64,000 nt of DNA from Candidatus Competibacteraceae bacterium (GTDB lineage: Bacteria; Bacteroidota; Bacteroidia; CAIKAF01). This document shows, in pieces, positions 28,025 to 38,566 of the stretch. The stretch spans positions 43,066 to 107,065 of the forward strand of contig JACSSC010000058.1 of NCBI GenBank assembly GCA_014879445.1, written 5' to 3'. The translations under genes were made by a program, and so were the position numbers. Positions within the stretch are counted from its first letter, which is position 1. Each line of letters opens with the position of its first letter. Below the pieces are notes generated by a model. The model saw only the letters and a list, made by a program, of their open reading frames with translations. It was not told the origin of the DNA and searched no databases.

Positions 28025-28681
28025 TTAGGATACTGATTTGCGATAGTCGGCTAAGAATTTTTCAAGCCCGATATCCGTGAGCGGATGATTGAGCAACGCT
28101 GTAATGGCATTGAGCGGGCAAGTAACCACATCGGCGCCCACTTCGGCACATTGAATAATGTGCATAGGATGACGCACTGAAGCAGCCAGTACTTGTGTTT
28201 CGTAGCCATAATTACCATAAATCTGAACAATTTGGCGAATAAGCAAAATGCCGTCGGTTGATACATCATCCAATCGTCCGATAAAAGGGGAAACATAAGT
28301 AGCACCGGCTTTAGCAGCCAGCAATGCCTGTCCGGCAGAAAAAACGAGTGTGCAATTCGTGCGAATTCCTTTTTCGGAGAAATACTTCAATGCCTTAACA
28401 CCATCCTTAATCATTGGGATTTTGACCACGATACGTGGATGAAGTGCTGCAAGTTTTTCTCCTTCTTCTATCATTCCATTAAGATCCGTTGATATCACTT
28501 CAGCGCTCACGTCACCATCAGAAATTTCACAAATTTTTCGGTAATGATCAAGAATAGATGAACTATCTTTTATCCCTTCTTTGGCCATGAGAGAAGGATT
28601 GGTTGTAACGCCATCCAATACGCCTAATGATTGTGCCTCGGCAATCTGACTTAAATTAGCGGTATCAATAAAAAATTTCAT
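28025..28681 (-). CDS. transaldolase-like protein (small TalC/FSA type)
   Basis: A 218-residue TIM-barrel aldolase. Small members act either as transaldolase (sedoheptulose-7-P plus glyceraldehyde-3-P) or fructose-6-phosphate aldolase. It begins [30 protein letters not shown] is the entry motif, and the Schiff-base lysine sits in [34 protein letters not shown] and [10 protein letters not shown] are also conserved. The sequence alone does not settle which activity it has; Bacteroidota copies are usually annotated fsa or tal. A longer start at 28711 adds only nonconserved residues. Confidence 0.92.
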   Translation of the reverse strand: MKFFIDTANLSQIAEAQSLGVLDGVTTNPSLMAKEGIKDSSSILDHYRKICEISDGDVSAEVISTDLNGMIEEGEKLAALHPRIVVKIPMIKDGVKALKYFSEKGIRTNCTLVFSAGQALLAAKAGATYVSPFIGRLDDVSTDGILLIRQIVQIYGNYGYETQVLAASVRHPMHIIQCAEVGADVVTCPLNAITALLNHPLTDIGLEKFLADYRKSVS

Positions 28682-28872
28682 AACAAATTGCTTTACGGCA
28701 TCAGCTTTCAAAACACATCATAAAGGTATGAGAAATTGAAAAGAATGCCAAGAAAAATACTTAAAATTTAGTTAACGATAAAAAAAAACGAAAGTACATT
28801 CAAAGAATCAATAGGGCAGAAAAAGTTATGTACAAAATGTTAACAGAATATCTATAAAAATCAATAAAAAAA

Positions 28873-28970
28873 GGGGCAAGTTACTTACATCGCACCGCTA
28901 CAACCTTCTGCCCTTGCTTTCTTCCGAACCTGGGGGATTCAAAGGGAGCTGGTCGTATAAGACTTACCCC
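28873..28970 (-). ncRNA. ffs: signal recognition particle RNA (small bacterial type)
   Basis: RNA scaffold of the signal recognition particle, bound by Ffh for co-translational membrane targeting. About 98 nt on the minus strand. The universal apical loop region reads CCCAGGTTCGGAAGAAAGCA followed by AGGGCAGAAGGTTG, close to the 4.5S consensus. The ends pair: GGGGTAAGT at the 5' end with ACTTGCCCC at the 3' end (one G-U). A promoter sits four bases upstream and a T run follows the 3' end, so the closing helix may itself act as terminator. It is divergent from aspS. Confidence 0.93.
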
Positions 28971-28974
28971 GGCA

Positions 28975-29005
28975 CAAAATTACAATTTGTTTTGCCTTTA
29001 CCAAA
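28975..29005 (-). promoter_or_regulatory. promoter of the SRP RNA
   Basis: Minus strand TTTG (29002-29005), exactly 19 bases, then TAATTTTG (28975-28982). This matches the Bacteroidota consensus at both boxes, and the RNA begins four or five bases downstream. It is the best promoter match in the window. Confidence 0.8.
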
Positions 29006-29034
29006 CATCCCATACATAAGCCGAATCAGTTTTC

Positions 29035-29042
29035 TATCTTTG
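29035..29042 (+). promoter_or_regulatory. candidate -7 box for aspS
   Basis: TATCTTTG matches TAnnTTTG and ends 19 bases before the aspS ATG. No clear -33 box was seen. It faces away from the SRP RNA promoter. Confidence 0.45.
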
Positions 29043-29061
29043 CCACCTAATAACTACGAAT

Positions 29062-30840
29062 ATGTATCGCACACATACATGCGGCGAGCTGCGAATAGAG
29101 CACGTTGGCAAAATAGTACTGCTATCTGGATGGGTACAGCGCACACGCGATTTGGGAGGTATGACATTTGTTGACCTGCGCGACAGATATGGCATTACAC
29201 AGCTCACCTTTTCGATGGATGAACAACCTGAATTATGCCGTCAGGCACGCGGGTTAGGGAGAGAGTATGTAATTCAGGTAGAAGGAGTCGTTAGTGAACG
29301 TAGTAACAAAAACAAACAAATATCAACCGGAGATATAGAAATCAATGTTTCAAAACTATCCATACTTAATGCATCCCAAACACCACCATTCACAATTGAA
29401 GAAGAATCCGACGGGGGCGATGAATTAAGAATGAAGTACCGCTATCTTGATTTACGCAGACCTCCATTGCGTGAAAACATGATATTGCGACACAAAACTG
29501 CATTGATTACACGCAATTACTTATCAGCTTTAGGGTTTATGGAAATTGAGACACCATTTCTGATTAAATCCACACCTGAAGGAGCTCGCGACTTTGTTGT
29601 ACCCAGCCGCATGCATCCGAGCGAATTCTATGCACTTCCTCAATCTCCACAAACTTTCAAGCAACTTTTAATGGTAAGCGGTTACGACAGATATTTTCAG
29701 ATTGTTCGTTGCTTCAGAGACGAAGACCTGAGAGCTGACCGTCAACCGGAATTCACACAAATTGACTGTGAGATGTCGTTTGTTACACGCGAAGATGTTT
29801 TAAATACCTTTGAAGGATTAGCCAAGCATATACTACGCGAAATCAAAGGCATTGAAATTGGGCAAATTCCACAAATGACCTATGATGATGCCATGCGATA
29901 TTATGGAAGCGACAAGCCCGATATTCGTTTTGATATGAAATTTGTCACCCTTCAATCAACACAAGAATCCATACATCTTATTCGAGGCGGACATGGATTT
30001 AAGGTATTCGATGAAGCCGAATTAATTGTAGGCATCTGCGCCCAAGGTGCCGCTGATTATACACGCAAACAATTAGACGAACTAACCGAGTTTGTGAAAA
30101 GACCTCAAATAGGCGCTACCGGATTAATCTATGTAAGATGTACAGCAGACGGCACTTTCAAATCATCCGTTGATAAATTTTTTGATACTGAAGAATTAGG
30201 CAATTGGGCTCAACACTTCGATGCTAAGCCGGGTGATTTGCTGCTTATCATGGCCGGGAAACATGAAAAAACCAGAAAACAACTCAATGAGTTGCGTTTA
30301 GAAATGGGTACCCGTCTCGGACTTAGGAAAAAAGATGATTATCGATTTTTATGGGTATTGGATTTCCCTATGTTTGAATTTAACGAAGAAGACAAGCGAT
30401 GGTATGCGATGCATCATCCCTTTACATCACCCAAGCAAACCGATATTAATGCCCTCTGTAAAAATCCCGAACATGTTAAAGCCAATGCCTATGACCTGGT
30501 TCTTAACGGAACAGAAATAGCCGGAGGTTCCATCCGTATTCACAACAAACCCTTACAAGAAGCCGTATTCAACATATTAGGATTTAGCCCTGAAGAAGCA
30601 TCCGAAAAGTTTGGTTTTCTAATGACGGCATTTGAATATGGAGCCCCACCACACGGTGGAATAGCATTTGGATTCGACCGCTTATGTGCTCTATTGGGTG
30701 GAAGTGATTCTATTCGAGATTTTATTGCATTCCCCAAAAACAATGCAGGACGCGATACCATGATTAACAGTCCTTCGGGTATAGATAAACAACAATGGAA
30801 CGAGTTGCATATTCAGCATCAAAAACATATTTCATCATGA
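29062..30840 (+). CDS. aspS: aspartyl-tRNA synthetase
   Basis: Class II synthetase that charges tRNA-Asp. It has 592 aa, the bacterial length. The N-terminal OB-fold anticodon-binding domain begins [10 protein letters not shown] and has [20 protein letters not shown]. Class II motifs: motif 1 near [21 protein letters not shown], shown here as [17 protein letters not shown]; motif 2 [19 protein letters not shown]; motif 3 [13 protein letters not shown]. The bacterial GAD insertion domain lies between motifs 2 and 3. The ATG at 29062 fits the family start. Confidence 0.98.
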   Translation: MYRTHTCGELRIEHVGKIVLLSGWVQRTRDLGGMTFVDLRDRYGITQLTFSMDEQPELCRQARGLGREYVIQVEGVVSERSNKNKQISTGDIEINVSKLSILNASQTPPFTIEEESDGGDELRMKYRYLDLRRPPLRENMILRHKTALITRNYLSALGFMEIETPFLIKSTPEGARDFVVPSRMHPSEFYALPQSPQTFKQLLMVSGYDRYFQIVRCFRDEDLRADRQPEFTQIDCEMSFVTREDVLNTFEGLAKHILREIKGIEIGQIPQMTYDDAMRYYGSDKPDIRFDMKFVTLQSTQESIHLIRGGHGFKVFDEAELIVGICAQGAADYTRKQLDELTEFVKRPQIGATGLIYVRCTADGTFKSSVDKFFDTEELGNWAQHFDAKPGDLLLIMAGKHEKTRKQLNELRLEMGTRLGLRKKDDYRFLWVLDFPMFEFNEEDKRWYAMHHPFTSPKQTDINALCKNPEHVKANAYDLVLNGTEIAGGSIRIHNKPLQEAVFNILGFSPEEASEKFGFLMTAFEYGAPPHGGIAFGFDRLCALLGGSDSIRDFIAFPKNNAGRDTMINSPSGIDKQQWNELHIQHQKHISS

Positions 30841-30893
30841 TAAGTTTAGGATGCATGCACTAAAACCACATTTTCGTCGTTATGGGATTTTCT

Positions 30894-30901
30894 TAACTTT
30901 G
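30894..30901 (+). promoter_or_regulatory. candidate -7 box for porQ
   Basis: TAACTTTG matches TAnnTTTG and ends nine bases before the ATG at 30911. This would leave a leader of only a few bases and argues against the longer start at 30851. Confidence 0.45.
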
Positions 30902-30910
30902 AACCCGTTT

Positions 30911-32002
30911 ATGAAAAAAAGGATATCGGCAATCATACTTACACTTTTTACGGTTATTCCTGCATTCTCTCAATTAGGAGGAAGCAGCACATACAACTTT
31001 CTAAAACTCCCTAATTCAGCCCGGATAGAAGCGCTTGGCGGCGCCACCCCAGCCCTGTTTGATGCCGATTTGAGTTTAGGTCTGCAAAACCCTGCCACAT
31101 ACAACAAAGGGATGCACAATCAGATTCAACTCAGTTTCAACAATTACTTAGCCAACATCGGTTATGGATTTGCGGGATATTCAAGAACATGGGATAAAAT
31201 CGGTTCTTTCATGGGTGGGATACAATACCTAAACTATGGTGATTTTATCAGAGCTGATGAGTCAGGAAACCAACTTGGTACATTCACAGCTCATGATGTA
31301 GCCATATATATTGGATATTCACGGTCATTTTTTGACTCGTTGCTTTTTGTTGGAGCCAACTTCAAAAATATCATTTCGCAATACGCCGAATACAATTCGT
31401 ATGGTATGGCATTGGATCTAGGTGCCACGTATGTAAGTCGCAACAAACTCTTCACAGCCGGATTGGTTATAAAAAACATAGGCGGACAACTTGACCCATA
31501 CACACCCGGAAATCGTGAGCCCATTCCCTTTGAAATACAAATTGGCGTATCGCAAGCATTCAAACACGTACCATTGCGATTCTTTCTTACAGCCACTAAT
31601 CTCCAACGTCCGGATTTGAGTTATTATGATCGCGACAATCGTTTTGTACAAGATCCGCTTACAGGCGATTCGATTGATACCAAACTCAATGTTGGTCTCA
31701 ATATCCTTCGGCATTTCATCATAGGCATGGAATTTTATCCTTTCAAAAAACGTGTATTTCTACGTTTGGCTTATAATTTTCAGCGAAGTGGAGAGATGTC
31801 TGTTGATGCGATGAATGGCGCTGTAGGATTGAGTTATGGAATTGGTGTACGCATTTCACATTTTACCATTAGTTACAGCCGGGCACATTACTTTATGACA
31901 CAATCCCCAAATCATTTCACATTGAATATAAATCTTGATGGCTTTTTAAAGGCCAAAAAGAAAAAATCAGAAGCCCCCCCACCCCCACCGCTACAACCCT
32001 GA
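30911..32002 (+). CDS. porQ: type IX secretion system protein PorQ
   Basis: Outer-membrane protein of the T9SS attachment complex (with PorU, PorV and PorZ in Porphyromonas), which anchors secreted cargo at the surface. It has 363 aa with signal peptide MKKRISAIILTLFTVIPAFS. The conserved start GGSSTYNFLKLPNSARIEAL with GGATPA follows, then NPATYNKGMHNQIQLSFNNY and YLNYGDFIRADESGNQLGTF, all typical of PorQ. The rest is a FadL-like barrel pattern. The C-terminal Lys/Pro-rich tail (KKKKSEAPPPPPLQP) is unusual and probably periplasmic or disordered. No other attachment-complex gene is adjacent. Confidence 0.9.
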   Translation: MKKRISAIILTLFTVIPAFSQLGGSSTYNFLKLPNSARIEALGGATPALFDADLSLGLQNPATYNKGMHNQIQLSFNNYLANIGYGFAGYSRTWDKIGSFMGGIQYLNYGDFIRADESGNQLGTFTAHDVAIYIGYSRSFFDSLLFVGANFKNIISQYAEYNSYGMALDLGATYVSRNKLFTAGLVIKNIGGQLDPYTPGNREPIPFEIQIGVSQAFKHVPLRFFLTATNLQRPDLSYYDRDNRFVQDPLTGDSIDTKLNVGLNILRHFIIGMEFYPFKKRVFLRLAYNFQRSGEMSVDAMNGAVGLSYGIGVRISHFTISYSRAHYFMTQSPNHFTLNINLDGFLKAKKKKSEAPPPPPLQP

Positions 32003-32015
32003 TTGGTTGCATTAT

Positions 32016-32121
32016 TGACATCTTGTCAGCGCCTATCTGACATAATAATCATCAAACTGAATTTTTAGCAATGATAGCTGACAAAATAGTCATAGAACCT
32101 ATTTTGGCATAAAATCTGACA
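32016..32121. promoter_or_regulatory. cluster of TGTCAG/CTGACA elements upstream of groES
   Basis: CTGACA occurs at 32037-32042, 32078-32083 and 32116-32121, and its complement TGTCAG at 32024-32029. TGTCAG and the first CTGACA form a 6-bp inverted repeat around seven bases; TGACA (32016-32020) and TGTCA (32024-32028) form a second one. No CIRCE element (TTAGCACTC...GAGTGCTAA) is seen. The middle CTGACA is 16 bases before TATTTT (32100-32105), so it could also be a -35-like box. A role in chaperonin control is an inference. Confidence 0.5.
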
Positions 32122-32158
32122 ATAGGGCGAAGAATGTTAAACATTAAATAAAAAAAGT

Positions 32159-32437
32159 ATGAGTAAGATAGATGTAAAACCTTTACACGACCGGGTAATC
32201 GTTGAACCGGCAGCCGCAGAAGAAAAAACAGCCAGTGGCATCATCATTCCTGATACCGCAAAGGAAAAACCCCAACGCGGCACCATCATTGCGGTAGGTA
32301 GTGGGAAGAAAGACGAACCCATGACCGTTAAAGTAGGAGACAGCGTACTTTACGGAAAATACTCAGGCACTGAAATTCAAATTGAAGGCAAGGATTACCT
32401 GATTATGCGTGAAAGCGACATCTTCGCTGTCATCTAA
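32159..32437 (+). CDS. groS: co-chaperonin GroES
   Basis: Heptameric lid of the GroEL folding chamber. It has 92 aa, normal length. Family sequence runs throughout: [40 protein letters not shown] (the mobile loop) and [14 protein letters not shown], with the ending [14 protein letters not shown]. groEL follows 39 bases later in the same orientation. The upstream region lacks a CIRCE operator but holds a cluster of CTGACA elements. Confidence 0.97.
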   Translation: MSKIDVKPLHDRVIVEPAAAEEKTASGIIIPDTAKEKPQRGTIIAVGSGKKDEPMTVKVGDSVLYGKYSGTEIQIEGKDYLIMRESDIFAVI

Positions 32438-34111
<1,674 letters not shown>

Positions 34112-34130
34112 TATTCCATTAATCTATCAC

Positions 34131-34165
34131 AAAAAAGGTCGTTCTGTAAAAGAACGACCTTTTTT
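34131..34165 (+). terminator. terminator after groEL
   Basis: AAAAAAGGTCGTTCT (34131-34145), loop GTAAA, AGAACGACCTTTTTT (34151-34165). The 15-bp stem is perfect and its 3' arm ends in a T run; the A/T ends would also terminate transcription from the other strand. Confidence 0.9.
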
Positions 34166-34324
34166 AATTTACACATGTTGACTATGCTTCTCATGCGTAA
34201 ATGAATCACTATCATTTTCAACACAATCATTCCTTATTGTACTTAAAAATGGTTAAGATGGATAAGAAGATTTTTTTAGTTCATACAGTTTTGCAAAATT
34301 TGTAGATATTATTTGAATTATTGC

Positions 34325-36475
34325 ATGAAACACTTGTACTTAGCAGCCACTATAGTTTCCATTATCAGCGTGAAATGTCAGCAAAACAAAGCCCATTATC
34401 CTGTTATTCGGGTAACCTATCCAGATACGTATCGAGACAGCAGTCAAGAACACAGCTATTTCGGCACAAAAATAGCCGACCCTTACCGATGGCTTGAAGA
34501 CGACAGAAGCAAAGAAACAACCCAATGGGTTGATGCCCAAAATAACGTAACATATGGCTATCTGAAGCAGATACCATTTCGCGACTCCATTCGCAACCGG
34601 CTAACCAACATTTGGAATTATCCCAAATACTCCACACCGTTTCGTGAAGGTGGTTGGTATTTTTTCTTTAAGAATGATGGACTGCAAAACCAAAGCGTTT
34701 TGTATATTCAAAAAAATCTGGATGACGAGCCCCGAATTTTGATTGATCCCAACACATTATCCAAAGATGGTACAACATCGCTCAGCGCTTTCAGCGTATC
34801 AAAAAACGGGCAATATGCCGCTTATAGTATATCTGAAGGCGGGTCGGACTGGAATACCATTCGTGTAATTACACTCTCGGATGGAAAAGAAATGCCTGAC
34901 GTCGTTTCATGGGTTAAATTTTCTGGTATTTCGTGGTACAAAGACGGTTTTTTTTACAGCAAATTCCCCACACCACTTAAAGGAGATGAACTCAAATCAT
35001 CCAACCGATTTCAGAAAGTATATTACCACCAGTTGGGGCAGCCAACATCTGCCGACCGGCTGATATTTGAAGACCCAGAAAATCCGTTTCACGGCCATTA
35101 TGCCAGTGTTACAGAAGATGAACAATATTTAATTTTATCCATTTCGAAAGGCACATATGGTAACAAGATTTATGTAAAAGACCTAAAAAAAGGCATTGAT
35201 GCACCATTTATTAAAGTCATTGATGATTTTGAAAATGAAAGCAGTATCGCCGATGCTGACCAAGAATTTCTCTATGCATTTACCAATATTGGAGCAAAAA
35301 AATACAGATTGGTAAAAATCCCCATTGAACAAGCCCACGATCGCAATCGTTGGCAGGATGTAATACCTGAGTCAGAGGATGTGCTCACCGGCGTTTATAG
35401 CAACGGAGGCAAATGGGTAGCCAATTATATGAAAGACGCCAGTTCGGTGGTACGTATTCATGAAAAAGACGGCCAATTTGTTCGCAAACTCGATTTGCCG
35501 AGCATGGGAACCATTAGCGCATTCAGTGGACGCAAAGAAGATGATACCGCTTTTTACTCATTTACATCCTTTGCCTATCCTCCAACTATTTTTCAATACC
35601 GCATATCAGATGGCAAGACCAGCGAATTCAGAAAATCAGAAATCAAATTTAATCCCGAACATTTTGTTGTAAAACAAGTATTTTATAAAAGCAAAGACGG
35701 GACTAAAATCCCTATGTTTATCGTTCATAAAAAAGGGATTCGTAAAGATGGCAATAATCCATTGCTATTATATGGATATGGCGGGTTTGATATCAGCATT
35801 TTGCCCAGTTTCAGCATTTCAAACATCGTTTTCTTGGAGCAAGGAGGCATTTATGCTGTAGCCAATCTGCGTGGGGGCGGTGAATATGGCGAAGATTGGC
35901 ACAAGGCCGGCATGCTGCTCAATAAACAAAATGTATTTGATGATTTTATTGCAGCCGCCGAGTATTTGATTGACGAGAAATACACACAACCCGCCAAATT
36001 AGCCGTTCATGGACGCTCCAATGGCGGACTTTTAGTAGGAGCCGTTATGACACAACGACCGGATTTATTTAAAGTTGCCGTGCCGGCTGTAGGCGTTTTA
36101 GATATGCTGCGTTATCACTTATTTACCATCGGACATGCATGGGGAGTAGAATATGGGACAAGCGACGACTCCCTACATTTCCGCAACCTGCTTACCTATT
36201 CGCCCCTGCACAACATTAAAGAAGGTATAAACTATCCGGCAACAATGGTGATGACAGCCGACCATGACGACAGGGTGGTACCTGCTCACAGTTTTAAATT
36301 TGCAGCTACGCTCCAGGCCAAGCATCAGGGCGATAATCCAGTGCTGATACGTGTTGATACCCAAGCCGGTCATGGTGCCGGAAAATCCACTTCCATGCTG
36401 ATTGAAGAATCAACCGACTTTTGGTCGTTTATTATGTATAACCTGAATATGCATCCTCGCTTTCCCCAACCATAA
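34325..36475 (+). CDS. prolyl oligopeptidase family serine peptidase (S9A)
   Basis: Exported peptidase that cleaves short peptides after proline. It has 716 aa from ATG 34325. The N-terminus MKHLYLAATIVSIISVKCQQ is a signal peptide; a Cys could be lipidated but Lys before it makes a poor lipobox. The start of the mature protein has PYRWLEDDRSKETTQWVDAQ, typical of S9A. A seven-bladed propeller follows (about 75-430). The catalytic domain holds YGYGGFDISILPSFS, LRGGGEYGEDWHKAGM and the Ser motif HGRSNGGLLVGAV, with Asp in TADHDDRVVP and His in QAGHGAGKS. Confidence 0.95.
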   Translation: MKHLYLAATIVSIISVKCQQNKAHYPVIRVTYPDTYRDSSQEHSYFGTKIADPYRWLEDDRSKETTQWVDAQNNVTYGYLKQIPFRDSIRNRLTNIWNYPKYSTPFREGGWYFFFKNDGLQNQSVLYIQKNLDDEPRILIDPNTLSKDGTTSLSAFSVSKNGQYAAYSISEGGSDWNTIRVITLSDGKEMPDVVSWVKFSGISWYKDGFFYSKFPTPLKGDELKSSNRFQKVYYHQLGQPTSADRLIFEDPENPFHGHYASVTEDEQYLILSISKGTYGNKIYVKDLKKGIDAPFIKVIDDFENESSIADADQEFLYAFTNIGAKKYRLVKIPIEQAHDRNRWQDVIPESEDVLTGVYSNGGKWVANYMKDASSVVRIHEKDGQFVRKLDLPSMGTISAFSGRKEDDTAFYSFTSFAYPPTIFQYRISDGKTSEFRKSEIKFNPEHFVVKQVFYKSKDGTKIPMFIVHKKGIRKDGNNPLLLYGYGGFDISILPSFSISNIVFLEQGGIYAVANLRGGGEYGEDWHKAGMLLNKQNVFDDFIAAAEYLIDEKYTQPAKLAVHGRSNGGLLVGAVMTQRPDLFKVAVPAVGVLDMLRYHLFTIGHAWGVEYGTSDDSLHFRNLLTYSPLHNIKEGINYPATMVMTADHDDRVVPAHSFKFAATLQAKHQGDNPVLIRVDTQAGHGAGKSTSMLIEESTDFWSFIMYNLNMHPRFPQP

Positions 36476-36516
36476 CCCGACTTTGTTGTTATACAAACAA
36501 CAAAATTTGTTCATCT

Positions 36517-36972
36517 ATGCAACATAAACTAACTATCGGTATGTCTGCACCCAAGTTTAGTGCACCCGACCAAGAAGGAAATACCATTTCACTATCAATG
36601 TTCAAAGGAAAAAAAGTGATTCTCTATTTCTATCCCAAAGACAACACCCCCGGATGCACTAACGAGGCCTGCGCTTTCAGGGATGGCTATGAAGAACTAT
36701 TAACAAAGGGCTATGTAGTGATAGGCGTAAGTACCGATCACGAAGCATCACACCAGCGATTCATTTCACGACACCAACTCCCCTTTTCACTGATAGCCGA
36801 TACCGAAAAAAAAGTACATGAGCTATACGGAACCTGGCAGGAAAAAAAGATGTACGGAAAAAGTTATATGGGCACCCTTCGGCACACATTTGTTATTGAC
36901 GAGCTAGGGAATATAGAGAAAATCATTACCAAAGTAGATACGAAAAATCCCATAGCTCAGGTTTTGGTATAG
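36517..36972 (+). CDS. bcp: thioredoxin-dependent thiol peroxidase (Bcp/PrxQ)
   Basis: Reduces hydrogen peroxide and organic peroxides using thioredoxin. It has 151 aa, the usual size. The peroxidatic cysteine is in FYPKDNTPGCTNEACAFRD, with a second cysteine five residues later that can act as resolving Cys in the PrxQ manner. GVSTDHEASHQRFISRHQLP and LRHTFVIDELGNI also fit. It lies 41 bases after the peptidase and 122 bases before recA, in the same orientation. Confidence 0.96.
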   Translation: MQHKLTIGMSAPKFSAPDQEGNTISLSMFKGKKVILYFYPKDNTPGCTNEACAFRDGYEELLTKGYVVIGVSTDHEASHQRFISRHQLPFSLIADTEKKVHELYGTWQEKKMYGKSYMGTLRHTFVIDELGNIEKIITKVDTKNPIAQVLV

Positions 36973-37038
36973 AAGAAAACTCAGCATACTGACAATCTGA
37001 AAGATAATCCATTGTTAATATCTTTTTTTGATAAATTA

Positions 37039-37071
37039 TTTGGCAATAATGGGTCAAATATGATATATTTA
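37039..37071 (+). promoter_or_regulatory. candidate recA promoter
   Basis: TTTG (37039-37042), 21 bases, then TATATTTA (37064-37071), one mismatch from TAnnTTTG. It predicts transcription start near 37076 and supports translation from 37095 rather than 37083. I see no recognisable LexA-type operator. Confidence 0.55.
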
Positions 37072-37094
37072 CCCAACAGATAATGACAAATTTT

Positions 37095-38126
37095 ATGGCA
37101 AAAGATGAAAATAAAGAACAGAGCAAACTAGCTAAGGAAAAAATGCAAGCGCTCAAGCTCACCTTAGATCGCATAGAAAAGACCTATGGAAAAGGAACCA
37201 TCATGCGACTGGGCGACAACATTATTGAGGCCACAGAGGTAATACCAACGGGCTCGATTACTTTAGATCTAGCATTGGGGATAGGCGGTTATCCCAAAGG
37301 GCGAATCATTGAAATATATGGTCCCGAATCATCCGGAAAAACCACACTAACCCTGCATGCCATAGCAGAGGCGCAACGCAAAGGAGGCATTGCTGCATTT
37401 ATTGATGCAGAGCATGCTTTCGACCGTCATTACGCGGAGAAGTTGGGTATTGACACGGAAAATCTACTGATATCGCAACCCGACAACGGAGAGCAAGCAC
37501 TTGAGATTGCCGACAACCTGATTCGTTCGGGTGCCATAGATATCATCGTGATTGATTCGGTAGCTGCCTTGGTGCCAAAGGGCGAATTAGAGGGCGAAAT
37601 GGGGGATTCGAAAATGGGGCTTCAAGCCCGATTGATGAGTCAGGCCCTGCGCAAACTTACAGCCAATATCAGCAAATCAGGTTGTTGTTGTATTTTTATT
37701 AATCAGTTGCGTGATAAAATAGGTGTTGTTTATGGTAATCCGGAAACAACAACCGGCGGAAATGCCCTCAAATTTTACGCATCTCTGCGTCTTGATATTC
37801 GGCGAACCGGCCAGATAAAAGATGGAGATAGCATTACAGGCAACCGGATTAAGGTGAAGGTAGTAAAAAACAAACTGGCGCCTCCATTCAAAACAGCCGA
37901 ATTCGACATTATGTATGGAGAAGGAATCAGCAAACCCGGCGAAATTGTGGATTTGGGTGTTGACCTTGACATATTGAAGAAAAGTGGTTCTTGGTATGGA
38001 TATGGCGAAACCAAACTCGGACAAGGTCGAGATGCGATCAAGCAACTCCTTCTTGACAACCCTGAACTCAGCGATGAACTGGAACATAAAATTAAAGCTG
38101 CGGTGGTTGAAAACAGTGCCGGATAG
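37095..38126 (+). CDS. recA: recombinase RecA
   Basis: Forms filaments on single-stranded DNA, drives strand exchange in homologous repair and triggers the SOS response where present. It has 343 aa from ATG 37095 ([20 protein letters not shown]). Walker A is [10 protein letters not shown], with [40 protein letters not shown] and the L2-loop segment [20 protein letters not shown]. An ATG four codons earlier is possible, but the promoter leaves very little leader for it. The C-terminal tail is short and ends [10 protein letters not shown] strong terminator follows. Confidence 0.98.
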   Translation: MAKDENKEQSKLAKEKMQALKLTLDRIEKTYGKGTIMRLGDNIIEATEVIPTGSITLDLALGIGGYPKGRIIEIYGPESSGKTTLTLHAIAEAQRKGGIAAFIDAEHAFDRHYAEKLGIDTENLLISQPDNGEQALEIADNLIRSGAIDIIVIDSVAALVPKGELEGEMGDSKMGLQARLMSQALRKLTANISKSGCCCIFINQLRDKIGVVYGNPETTTGGNALKFYASLRLDIRRTGQIKDGDSITGNRIKVKVVKNKLAPPFKTAEFDIMYGEGISKPGEIVDLGVDLDILKKSGSWYGYGETKLGQGRDAIKQLLLDNPELSDELEHKIKAAVVENSAG

Positions 38127-38147
38127 TTTTGCCACATACAGCTATAT

Positions 38148-38180
38148 AAAAAGGTCTGCCATAAGGCAGGCCTTTTTTTT
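38148..38180 (+). terminator. terminator after recA
   Basis: AAAAAGGTCTGCC (38148-38160), loop ATAA, GGCAGGCC (38165-38172) and eight T. The stem has a single G-U pair. Confidence 0.9.
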
Positions 38181-38519
38181 CAACTACTTGTCTTACCCAC
38201 GATTGACAAAATTTATAAAAACAGATTAGGCCTGTGAGTATAGCCCATCTGTAGTTATTTTATACATACCGTTGTAGTATTATATGAATTTGGATTTGAT
38301 GGATTAAACTAGCATCAGATTTAAAACAATGATTGAAAAATGTAAATAATAAACCGTATGAGAGGAATAGTAATAAGCTTACACTAGCGGTATGATGCAG
38401 AATAATTTTAATTTTCAGGATGGTTTGTCAAAAGGTAAATAGCTAATTAAAATGATTATCGTGTTTTCATGAGATGTACTTCAACTCGTACAACGAAAGC
38501 AGAGAAAGAGTTAAAAAAA
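38181..38519. other. AT-rich intergenic stretch without a recognised gene
   Basis: About 340 bases lie between the recA terminator and the terminator of the next, minus-strand gene. I see no open frame with a plausible start and coding pattern, no tRNA cloverleaf and no clear direct repeat. It is a convergent gap and may be plain spacer. Confidence 0.5.
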
Positions 38520-38543
38520 AATCCCCGAACAAAGTCGGGGATT
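38513..38543 (-). terminator. terminator of the exported protein gene at 38567
   Basis: AATCCCCGA (38520-38528), loop ACAAAG, TCGGGGATT (38535-38543). On the minus strand it is followed by a T run (plus-strand A run 38513-38521), so it serves the minus-strand gene ending at 38567. Confidence 0.85.
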
Positions 38544-38566
38544 TTCTTAAAGATGATGCTATATAA

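Noticed and set aside
28914..29174. Open frame of 86 codons across the aspS upstream region
   Set aside because: It runs through the SRP RNA on the opposite strand and into the aspS 5' end in another frame, and its sequence shows no protein-like pattern.
32016..32158. CIRCE operator before groES
   Set aside because: Neither TTAGCACTC nor GAGTGCTAA nor a near match is present.
37677..38137. Two long minus-strand frames (152 and 120 codons) inside recA
   Set aside because: They lie entirely over recA, whose conserved sequence explains the lack of stops; no promoter or family similarity was seen.
38181..38519. Possible tRNA or small RNA in the gap after recA
   Set aside because: No acceptor-stem pairing, T-loop (GTTCRA) or box motifs were found; the gap is AT-rich spacer between two terminators.
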